Source: Treponema sp. (lineage in GTDB: Bacteria > Spirochaetota > Spirochaetia > Treponematales > Breznakiellaceae). Taken from it: a stretch of DNA of 20,517 nucleotides. Location of the stretch: the NCBI GenBank assembly GCA_031278025.1, contig JAITLF010000043.1, positions 1 to 20,517 on the forward strand. The letters run 5' to 3'. The notes under the pieces were generated by a model. The model saw only the letters and a program-made list of their open reading frames with translations. It was not told the DNA's origin and searched no databases. The position numbers were made by a program, and so were the translations under genes. This document shows, one piece after another, positions 14,117 through 20,517 of this stretch (position 1 is its first letter; each line of letters starts with the position of its first letter).

Positions 14117-15014
14117 ACCCATAACCCCACAGGCCCCTGTCTTTTTGTTCGACAACCGCGATTAAATTCCCTTTTTTGTCAAACACCCCCGCGTAATTCG
14201 GGGATCCGTCCGTCCCAGTGGAAAAAAAACGCAACGCCCCGTTCGCCAAAAGAGGGGCCAGCGGCTTCCCCTGGCGGAGGCCGGGAACCGCGTCGTCCGC
14301 CACCTTCACGCAGGGTATGCCCAGGGCGGCAAACACATCCGGCGTAATAGGCCGGAGGCTTGAGCGGTCCGGGCCATCCACCGCCCCAGCAAGAGAGAAT
14401 CCCGCAATCCCGGTCCGCGCCAGGGCGGCAAGGTATCCTCGTGAACCCGCGGCACGAGCCAGGTCCCGGGCCAGAGAGCGGATATAGGTCCCCTTGGAAC
14501 AGCGTACCCGGATGTGGGCCAGAGGGGGCTTGAAGGAAAGGAGGCGCAGGACATGAATCACGACAGGCCGTTCCCGCATTTCTACCGGCATCCCCGATCG
14601 GGCAAGGGCGTAGGCCCGCTTACCGTCAACGTGGACCGCCGAATATGCAGGGGGCGCCTGGAGTATAGGCCCCACGAACCGAGGAAACGTCGCTTCCAGG
14701 GTTCCCCGATCCGGAATCGACGCTTCCGTCACCGGGACCCCCCCGGGATCCAGGGTGTCAGTTTCCATCCCGAACCGTATAATTCCCTCGTACTCCTTGT
14801 CGCACCCGGAAACCCAGGGGGCAAGCTTCACCGCCCGTCCGACAAGAACCAAGAGCAGACCAGAGGCAAATTTGTCAAGAGTTCCCGCATGACCGACCCT
14901 CCTGGTAGAAAAAGCCTTTTTTACGTCGTTCAAAGCCTGAAACGAGGTAATCCCGGTTTCTTTATTTAACAGAATAAAACCGGAATCTCCCTTTAAGTTT
15001 TCACCAGCCTTCAT
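14097..15014 (-). CDS. truB: tRNA pseudouridine-55 synthase
   Basis: 305 aa from the ATG at 15014 (MKAGENLKGDSGFILLNKETG), overlapping the rbfA stop by 14 bp. Upstream in-frame ATGs would add a non-conserved extension lying inside rbfA. It converts U55 in the T-loop of tRNAs to pseudouridine. The catalytic Asp is D47 in GHAGTLDKFASGLL. Other family motifs are YEGIIRFGMETDTLDPGG, QAPPAYSAVHVDGKRAY and CSKGTYIRSLARDL. The last ~60 residues form a PUA-like tail ending in YAGVFDKKGNLIAVVE. Confidence 0.95.
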   Translation of the reverse strand: MKAGENLKGDSGFILLNKETGITSFQALNDVKKAFSTRRVGHAGTLDKFASGLLLVLVGRAVKLAPWVSGCDKEYEGIIRFGMETDTLDPGGVPVTEASIPDRGTLEATFPRFVGPILQAPPAYSAVHVDGKRAYALARSGMPVEMRERPVVIHVLRLLSFKPPLAHIRVRCSKGTYIRSLARDLARAAGSRGYLAALARTGIAGFSLAGAVDGPDRSSLRPITPDVFAALGIPCVKVADDAVPGLRQGKPLAPLLANGALRFFSTGTDGSPNYAGVFDKKGNLIAVVEQKDRGLWGYGYVYAGP

Positions 15015-15414
15015 GTCCGGATGCGTTCTCCTGATTAATTGCGCCATCACTACCGGAAAGTTCTTCATGGTGGGATAACCCTTCAATCTTTTTTATCAGA
15101 TCAAACCCCTCCCGTATTCCCGAATCCTCAAAAAACCTGAGATGCGGAGTCTGCCGAAGCCTGACCTCTTTAGCGAGTCGGGACTGGATAAAACCGGCGG
15201 CATTTTGCAAACCCACGACCCCCCTGGCAAGCCCTTCAGGGGTCTTGACGCTTGAAACATAAACGTCGGCATAAACGAGGTCCCCAGATACACTGACCCT
15301 GGTAATCGAAAGAAATGTATCAACCCTAGGGTCTTTGATGCGCCCTTCCACGATGAGGGCACCTATCTTTTCCTGAATGAGGCGTCCCACCCGTTCCAGC
15401 CTGTATTCACCCAT
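15001..15414 (-). CDS. rbfA: Ribosome-binding factor A
   Basis: 137 aa. It is a KH-fold protein that binds the immature 30S subunit and helps process the 16S rRNA 5' end, important in cold adaptation. Family features are RVGRLIQEKIGALIVEGRIKDP near the start, SVSGDLVYADVYVSS in the middle and LRQTPHLRFFEDSGIREG toward the end. It starts 9 bp after the infB stop with GGAA as a weak ribosome-binding site and overlaps truB. The last ~20 residues (GSDGAINQENASGHEGW) are an unconserved tail. Confidence 0.95.
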   Translation of the reverse strand: MGEYRLERVGRLIQEKIGALIVEGRIKDPRVDTFLSITRVSVSGDLVYADVYVSSVKTPEGLARGVVGLQNAAGFIQSRLAKEVRLRQTPHLRFFEDSGIREGFDLIKKIEGLSHHEELSGSDGAINQENASGHEGW

Positions 15415-15423
15415 ATTTCCGGC

Positions 15424-18177
15424 CTAGTTTAATTTCCGCGCCACTTCAACAATCTCAAAGACTTCAAACTGATCGTTGATCCGGATGTCATTGAAATCCT
15501 CAAGACCCATACCACATTCGTAACCTGCGGCTACTTCCTTAACATCGTCCCTGAAACGCCTGAGCGAGGCGAGCTTCCCCGTATGAATGACGATACCTTC
15601 CCGAATGACGTTAACGCTGGCGTTCCGTTTAATCGTCCCCGAAAGAACATAACAACCGGCGACTGTTCCGGCCTTAGGCACCTTGAAGATATTCCGGACT
15701 TCCACCTGGGCAATGACGTCTTCCTTGGTATCCGGCTTAAGCATCCCTTCCATGGCCAACTGTATTTCTTCCACCGCCTTATAGATGACGTTATACTTGC
15801 GTATATCCACCTTCTCCTGCTCCGCCAGAAGCTTGGCCTTGGGAACCGGGCGCACGTTGAACCCTATGATGATGGCGCTGGAGGCGATGGCCAGGTCCAC
15901 ATCCCCTTCGTTGATGGCACCGGGGAGGGCCTGAATGACGTGGAGCCTGACTTCATTCGTGGAAAGCTTTTCAAGACTGGAACGGAGAGCTTCGGCGGAA
16001 CCCTGGACATCGCTCTTAATGATGACCTTGAGTTCCTGAATAGCTCCCTCGGTAATCGTATCCCCCAGGTTATCCAGGGTGATCTTCCTGACGTTCTTGG
16101 CATCCTCAAAACGCTTGAGTTCCTGCCGCTTTGCGGAAACGCTCCGGGCCATTTTTTCGTCATCCACCACCTGAAGGGGCTCCCCGGCGTTGGGGCCGCC
16201 TTCAAAGCCCAACACCTCCACCGGCATGGCGGGAGTCGCCTCGGTAACCTTTTCGCCCTTATCGTTGAAGAGAGCCCGGACCTTGCCGGGCCAGATCCCG
16301 GCCACAAAAGAATCGCCTATCCTGAAGGTACCCCGTTCGACCAAAACGGTAGCGACGATGCCCCGGCCATGGTCTATCCGGGCTTCCAGAATCTTGCCTT
16401 CGGCCTTAAAGTCATAATTGGCTTTAAGGTCCAGAATTTCCGCCTCCAGAAGGATGGCCTCTATAAGTTTGTCTATATTTTCTTTTCTGAGGGCCGAAAG
16501 TTCCACGAACATGGTCTGTCCCCCCCATTCCTCAGGCATCAGCCCCAGATCGGAAAGCTGACTCTTGACCCGGTCGGGATTGGCATCGGGCTTATCCATC
16601 TTGTTCACTGCCACGATGATGGACACTCCCGCTTCCTTGGCGTGATTGATGGCCTCAATGGTTTGAGGCATGACCCCGTCATCAGCGGCAACGACCAGGA
16701 CCACGATATCCGTAACCTGAGCGCCCCGGGCGCGCATCCGGGTAAAAGCCTCATGACCGGGGGTATCCAGGAACGTGATCTTCCCATGAGGAGTGTCCAC
16801 CATGTAGGCCCCTATATGCTGGGTAATGCCGCCAAATTCCCCAGCCACGACATTGGAACTCCGTATGGCATCCAGCAACTTGGTCTTACCATGATCGACA
16901 TGCCCCATTACGGTTACCACCGGAGGCCGCATGGCCTTAGTGGTATCGTCATCTGCTTCGGCAGCGATAACTGTTTCATCGTAGAGACTGATGATTTTAA
17001 CATCCACCCCATATTCGGCTGCCAGAAGCGTGGCGGTATCCGCATCAATTTGCTGGTTTATCGTAACCATCATCCCCATAGCCATCAGCTTATGGATAAG
17101 GTCCGACGCTTTAAGATTCATCTTCTTGGCCAACTCGGATATGGACACCACTTCCATGATGTCAATGGACTTGGGAATCGGGTTGGTTACACTCGCGATC
17201 TTTTTCTTGGTCTGAAGGAGTTTCTCCTCCATCTCCTGTTCCTTACGCAAGTACGCCGCTTTTTTCGGCTTAAAGGTCTTTTTAACAGGACCCTTTCCGT
17301 CAAGAGGCGGAACCCCCGCAGGAGGCGCGCTTCGCGGTCCACAGGGCATTCCAAGCCTGAGGCCGATACGGGGACCTGCGAAACCACCACCGGCACCGGT
17401 GCGGGGACCCGTGAAACCACCGCCGGGACCGGTACGGGGCGCGAAACCACCAGGGCGGCTGCCACCGGGAGCGCCACCGACGAACCTGCCGCCGGGCCTA
17501 GTGCCTCCTCCCGGACGAGGACCTCCCGGTCCTCCATAGGGACGCGGGGTAAAAGAGGAACCACCCCGATCGTTGCGTTCACCACCACCAGGACGGGGTC
17601 CCCCCGGCCTGCCCCCTACTCGGCCGGGCACGCCGGGGGGACGCGGGGTAAAAGAGGGACCACCCCGGTCGTTGCGTTCACCGCGATTAGAACCAGCCCC
17701 GTCCCCCGAAGGACGGGGTCCTACAAAGCGGCCTCCCACCTTACCCGCCGCGCCGGTAGGACGCCGGACAACGGGAAGAGAAACCACCTGCAACTCACCC
17801 ATAGGGCCTTTGGCAACGATGGGCCTCCCGTCTTTCCGGACATCGGAAGGAACGACGGGAACGGGTTTCTCAGATACCGGAGGAGGGGGCGGATGTGGAG
17901 TGCTTTCCTGTACCCTGACGGGGGCCGCCGTTTCGACAGCGGGGTCCCCCTCATGATTTCCGTGCCTGACAGCAACTACGATCTTGGGCTGAGTCTTTTT
18001 CACCGGCTCCGGCACGGGAACGGCAGGCACAGGCACGGGTTTCTTTTTTACAACAATCACCTTCTTGACCGTATTTGGGGAAGAAATCGCTTTTCCCCCC
18101 TGAGCCTCCCGATCGTGTTTCTGCCGCTTAATGAGTTCTACCTTGGATTTTTGAACGTTATCTAATTCCTCAGCCAT
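15424..18177 (-). CDS. infB: Translation initiation factor IF-2
   Basis: 917 aa. This GTPase delivers fMet-tRNA to the 30S P site and promotes subunit joining. The N-terminal ~300 residues are low-complexity, lysine-rich then Gly/Arg/Pro-rich (VGGRPGGPRPGG, RNDRGG-SFTPRP). An IF2N-type helix follows (SISELAKKMNLKASDLIHKL), then the G domain: GHVDHGKT (residues 425-432), the DTPGHEAF region and NKMDKP. The C-terminal IF2 domains end with EVFEIVEVARKLN. The ATG has AGGTGG nearby and lies 36 bp after nusA. Codon and GC content match the neighbours. Length and N-terminal repeats vary widely in this family. Confidence 0.97.
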   Translation of the reverse strand: MAEELDNVQKSKVELIKRQKHDREAQGGKAISSPNTVKKVIVVKKKPVPVPAVPVPEPVKKTQPKIVVAVRHGNHEGDPAVETAAPVRVQESTPHPPPPPVSEKPVPVVPSDVRKDGRPIVAKGPMGELQVVSLPVVRRPTGAAGKVGGRFVGPRPSGDGAGSNRGERNDRGGPSFTPRPPGVPGRVGGRPGGPRPGGGERNDRGGSSFTPRPYGGPGGPRPGGGTRPGGRFVGGAPGGSRPGGFAPRTGPGGGFTGPRTGAGGGFAGPRIGLRLGMPCGPRSAPPAGVPPLDGKGPVKKTFKPKKAAYLRKEQEMEEKLLQTKKKIASVTNPIPKSIDIMEVVSISELAKKMNLKASDLIHKLMAMGMMVTINQQIDADTATLLAAEYGVDVKIISLYDETVIAAEADDDTTKAMRPPVVTVMGHVDHGKTKLLDAIRSSNVVAGEFGGITQHIGAYMVDTPHGKITFLDTPGHEAFTRMRARGAQVTDIVVLVVAADDGVMPQTIEAINHAKEAGVSIIVAVNKMDKPDANPDRVKSQLSDLGLMPEEWGGQTMFVELSALRKENIDKLIEAILLEAEILDLKANYDFKAEGKILEARIDHGRGIVATVLVERGTFRIGDSFVAGIWPGKVRALFNDKGEKVTEATPAMPVEVLGFEGGPNAGEPLQVVDDEKMARSVSAKRQELKRFEDAKNVRKITLDNLGDTITEGAIQELKVIIKSDVQGSAEALRSSLEKLSTNEVRLHVIQALPGAINEGDVDLAIASSAIIIGFNVRPVPKAKLLAEQEKVDIRKYNVIYKAVEEIQLAMEGMLKPDTKEDVIAQVEVRNIFKVPKAGTVAGCYVLSGTIKRNASVNVIREGIVIHTGKLASLRRFRDDVKEVAAGYECGMGLEDFNDIRINDQFEVFEIVEVARKLN
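17541..17682. repeat. 43-bp direct repeat inside the infB N-terminal region
   Basis: Copies at 17541-17583 and 17640-17682 differ at two positions and are offset by 99 bp (33 codons). On the minus strand they encode the two RNDRGG-SFTPRP blocks. A GGACGGGGTCC motif follows each. This is recent in-frame duplication within a disordered segment, and a possible length-variation site between strains. Confidence 0.8.
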
Positions 18178-18213
18178 GATCCACCTTTAAATACTTCGAT
18201 TTCTCGAAATTCC

Positions 18214-19707
18214 TTATTCTTCCTCGTATTCAAAACTAAGCCCAACTCCACAGTTAGGACAACTGGCCATAGAGGGGTTAATCTTCGCGCCGCATTCGGG
18301 GCATTCATATTCTTCCGTTTCCGCTTCGGCGCTTTCCTCAGCCCCCGCCTCACCGGCTTCCCCATCGCCCACCGGTACTTCCGCTTCGACGGGAACTTTT
18401 TCTTCTTCTTCCACGATCTCCACATACTCTTCAATAAGCTTACGCAGGATGTCCAACCGCTCCACCGCAACCCCTTTAAGGCTGAAAACCGCGTCATCCT
18501 GAAGCTCCAGGAAATCTGCGATAAAGTCGATGCCGTTTTCCTGCAGAGCCGCAGCCGTTTTCGGATCCACGCCGGGAAGTTCCGAAATACGGGAAATCTC
18601 TTCCCCATACTCTTCGGCATCCCCGAAAAGCTCCGAAACCGCGCGCCGGGATTCGCTGGCAATGTCCATTTCCGCAAACTGGACGTCGGTTTTGACATCA
18701 ATGTTCCAGTCCACAAGACGGTTCGCCAGCCTGACGTTAAGCCCCTGTTTTCCAATGGCCAGCGAAAGCTGAGAGTCGACCACCACCGCCAAAGCCTGAT
18801 GTTTGGCCCCGTCCAGGACGATCACCTCCCGAACTTCCGCTGGGGAAAGGGCGTTTTTGATAAACTTTCGGGGATCCGGATCGTATTTGAGGATGTCGAT
18901 TTTTTCCCCTTCCAACTCCCGTATGACCGCCTGAATACGCACCCCTTTAAGGCCAACGCAGGCCCCCACCGGGTCAACATCGTCCCGGTTAGAATAAACC
19001 GCGAGTTTGGTGCGGTATCCCGGCTCCCGAACTATCTTATAGATCTCCACGGTCTTATCGTAGATTTCCGGCACTTCGAGCTCAAAAACAGCCCGGACAA
19101 ATTCCGTATGAGCACGGGAAAGGACTATCTGGGACCCCGAAGGGACCTTATTCACTTCGATAATGAGGGCTTTAATGCGGTCATTGACATGGTAGCTTTC
19201 CCGTGGAGACTGGTATTTTTTGGGAAGTATCCCCTCAAGCTTCCCCAGGTCCACATAAAGGGTCCCGTTCCGCTCTCGCTGGTAATACCCGATGATGATC
19301 TCCCCGATTTTATCCTTGTATTCTGAATAGAGGCTGTCTTTCTGTATCTCCCTGATAGACTGATGGGCGGTCTGTTTGGCACTTTGTACGGAAACCCAGT
19401 CGAAATCCTTAGGATCCACCTCAATGAGGAGTTCATCCCCAATATCGGCGTCGGGGTTAAGGTCACGGGCATCTTCCAGGTCTATCTCTGATACCGGATC
19501 ATACACGCCGTCCACGATTTTCTTATGGGCGTAGATCGAAACCTCCCGGTTGTCTTCGCTGAACCGGACCAAGGCGTTATCCGCGTTTCCGAACCGGCGC
19601 TTATACGCCGCCAGGAGGGTGTTTTCTATGGTCCGGAGAATCAGTTCTTCCGGAATACCCCGATCCTGAATCAACTGGTTAATTGCTTCCGACATATTTG
19701 TAGCCAC
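18214..19707 (-). CDS. nusA: Transcription elongation/termination factor NusA with C-terminal zinc ribbon
   Basis: 497 aa from a GTG at 19707 (MATNMSEAINQLIQDRG), which has AGGAGG 9 nt upstream. The ATG four codons later is 21 nt from it, and the ATG at 19758 is farther into unconserved sequence. Domains are the N-terminal RNA-polymerase-binding region, S1 (YVDLGKLEGILPKKYQSP), KH1 (DPVGACVGLKGVRIQAVIRE) and KH2 (LSLAIGKQGLNVRLANRL), then a helix-hairpin-helix-like segment (SELPGVDPKTAAALQENGI). After a Glu/Ala-rich linker the protein ends in a CX2C...CX2C zinc ribbon (C469, C472, C483, C486), not part of the usual NusA core. It modulates pausing, termination and antitermination. Confidence 0.95.
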   Translation of the reverse strand: MATNMSEAINQLIQDRGIPEELILRTIENTLLAAYKRRFGNADNALVRFSEDNREVSIYAHKKIVDGVYDPVSEIDLEDARDLNPDADIGDELLIEVDPKDFDWVSVQSAKQTAHQSIREIQKDSLYSEYKDKIGEIIIGYYQRERNGTLYVDLGKLEGILPKKYQSPRESYHVNDRIKALIIEVNKVPSGSQIVLSRAHTEFVRAVFELEVPEIYDKTVEIYKIVREPGYRTKLAVYSNRDDVDPVGACVGLKGVRIQAVIRELEGEKIDILKYDPDPRKFIKNALSPAEVREVIVLDGAKHQALAVVVDSQLSLAIGKQGLNVRLANRLVDWNIDVKTDVQFAEMDIASESRRAVSELFGDAEEYGEEISRISELPGVDPKTAAALQENGIDFIADFLELQDDAVFSLKGVAVERLDILRKLIEEYVEIVEEEEKVPVEAEVPVGDGEAGEAGAEESAEAETEEYECPECGAKINPSMASCPNCGVGLSFEYEEE

Positions 19708-19785
19708 GAGAATAAACCTCCTGTACGCTTTTATTATGTTCCCGGCGCGGCATCCCACCCCGGTCCATTTACCGGACAGAATCGG

Positions 19786-20256
19786 TCAAGCGCCGCTTTC
19801 CGCCAACGCGGCATCCTCTAACCGCGCTTTAGCTATAATCCCGTAGGGCAATGCGGCCACGCCGTCTTTTCCCTTGAGAGTTATCCCGCCGGAATCAGCA
19901 GTCAGAAGAATCCCTCCGATCCAATCAGAAATATCAGTCCGGTAACACCGGATCCCCCGGCCCAGGTAGAACGGAAATTCCGCCCCGTTTTTGATCAAGC
20001 GGTTTATTCCGGGAGAAGACACCTCCAGGGAGAGGTCCCTGCCGGGAAAAGCCAGCTCCAACCGCGGGACGATGGTCCGGTGGACACGGGAACAATCATC
20101 GGTCCCCACCGACCCGCTCTTGTCTACCACCGTCCGAATCTGTACGCTCCCCCAGTGTTCAGACACGATCAATTCTATTAAAGTCATCCCTAATCCTCGG
20201 ATTATCGCTTCCAGGAGGTCAAATACCGGATCTGCTTCCCGTGGGGTATACCGCAT
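19786..20256 (-). CDS. rimP: Ribosome maturation factor RimP
   Basis: 156 aa, typical length. It assists 30S subunit assembly. Features are GMTLIELIVSEHWGSVQIRTVVD in two pieces of the N-terminal domain, TDDCSRVHRTIVPRLE, and the conserved LSLEVSSPGINRLIKN motif. The C-terminal SH3-like barrel is LKGKDGVAALPYGIIAKARL. The ATG has a GGCGGAG site. It is the first gene of the operon, 69 bp downstream of the predicted transcription start, with nusA 78 bp behind it, the conserved rimP-nusA-infB order. Confidence 0.95.
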   Translation of the reverse strand: MRYTPREADPVFDLLEAIIRGLGMTLIELIVSEHWGSVQIRTVVDKSGSVGTDDCSRVHRTIVPRLELAFPGRDLSLEVSSPGINRLIKNGAEFPFYLGRGIRCYRTDISDWIGGILLTADSGGITLKGKDGVAALPYGIIAKARLEDAALAESGA

Positions 20257-20275
20257 TACTCCGCCTTTTCTGTAT

Positions 20276-20305
20276 AAAAAAGAGGCCGTTCGACCGACCC
20301 TTTTT
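20276..20305 (-). terminator. Terminator-like hairpin in the rimP-nusA operon leader (candidate attenuator)
   Basis: On the minus strand AAAAAG (20305-20300) pairs with CTTTTT (20282-20277). The stem continues GG/CC, a U-G pair and CG/CG around a 6-nt loop, with one bulged U. It gives about 11 bp ending in a T-run. It sits between the promoter and rimP, so it would act on the whole operon. Confidence 0.6.
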
Positions 20306-20330
20306 AACTGACTCTCCGACTGTCGCTTAC

Positions 20331-20359
20331 ACTATAGCTATATAAGGCAATTTTGTCAA
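20331..20359 (-). promoter_or_regulatory. Consensus sigma70 promoter of the rimP-nusA-infB operon
   Basis: On the minus strand TTGACA (20359-20354), a 17-bp spacer and TATAGT (20336-20331) predict transcription from near 20325. This leaves about a 70-nt leader before rimP that includes the attenuator-like hairpin. Confidence 0.8.
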
Positions 20360-20517
20360 CCTGTCGCGTTGCCTCATCAGGAATTCAGAAGGTGATCCAC
20401 AAAGTATGATGATATCTCAAACAAAGCCATAATTGATGTAAAAGAATGCCACTTCAAACGCTTTTAGATGGTTGAACAGTTTCTTGGAAAAACAGCAAGT
20501 CCTTCGAAATGCACGCC
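20360..20517. other. Intergenic end of window, no gene recognised
   Basis: All six frames contain stops within this stretch. A plus-strand frame opening at 20469 (MVEQFLGKTASPSKC) runs off the edge but is immediately preceded by a stop and has no clear ribosome-binding site. It may be degraded DNA of the next locus. Confidence 0.4.

Noticed and set aside
15583..18165. 860-codon open frame on the plus strand opposite infB
   Set aside because: It is antisense to a complete, motif-bearing IF-2 and its translation is compositionally strange (His/Arg/Thr-rich). It is open because of the codon bias and low-complexity DNA of infB.
20469..20517. Start of a plus-strand gene
   Set aside because: Too short, preceded by a stop, and no ribosome-binding site visible.

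Overview
The window looks like chromosome from a treponeme-like spirochaete. This is inferred from the gene order and protein character, not from any search. About 15.5 kb (roughly 5,040 to 20,360) is a densely packed minus-strand housekeeping block in GC-rich DNA. In transcription order it holds rimP, nusA, infB, rbfA, truB, ribF, rpsO, pnp, dut, two LptF/LptG-type permeases, tgt and a secreted HEAT-repeat protein. The start codons were adjusted where ribosome-binding sites or family N-termini demanded it.

The housekeeping block is one translation and RNA-metabolism superoperon. A consensus sigma70 promoter (TTGACA, 17 bp, TATAGT) lies upstream of rimP, and a terminator-like hairpin in the leader suggests attenuation. 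RimP and RbfA mature the 30S subunit, NusA and IF-2 act in transcription elongation and translation initiation, TruB and Tgt modify tRNA, RpsO is ribosomal protein S15 and PNPase degrades RNA. A second strong terminator plus an AT-rich hairpin separates rpsO from pnp, the place where many bacteria regulate PNPase. Downstream genes are coupled by 1 to 20 bp gaps or overlaps. The last one, the HEAT-repeat protein, appears to start at a non-AUG codon (AUA or AUC) overlapping the tgt stop.

The left 5 kb is accessory in character. Positions 1 to 2,700 are AT-rich. They carry a two-gene minus-strand cassette (a 62-aa protein and a 124-aa HTH/excisionase-like protein) divergent from an XRE-type regulator whose 3' end is frameshifted. 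They also carry a promoter followed by a highly structured non-coding stretch (candidate small RNA, or the right end of a lost transposon) and a DUF1848 protein with a radical-SAM-like CX3CX2C cluster. A strong minus-strand terminator separates this from a lipoprotein with C-terminal calcium-binding-type (thrombospondin type 3-like) repeats, which has its own promoter.

Between the lipoprotein and the HEAT-repeat gene lies about 700 bp of non-coding DNA. It contains nine 21-bp tandem units, each an 18-bp near-palindrome centred on TGATCA. The centres are spaced exactly two helical turns apart, which makes this the most unusual DNA-level structure in the window. The candidate structured RNA at about 1,637 to 1,745, the non-AUG start, the zinc-ribbon tail on NusA and the reduced RibF are the other items most worth a second look.
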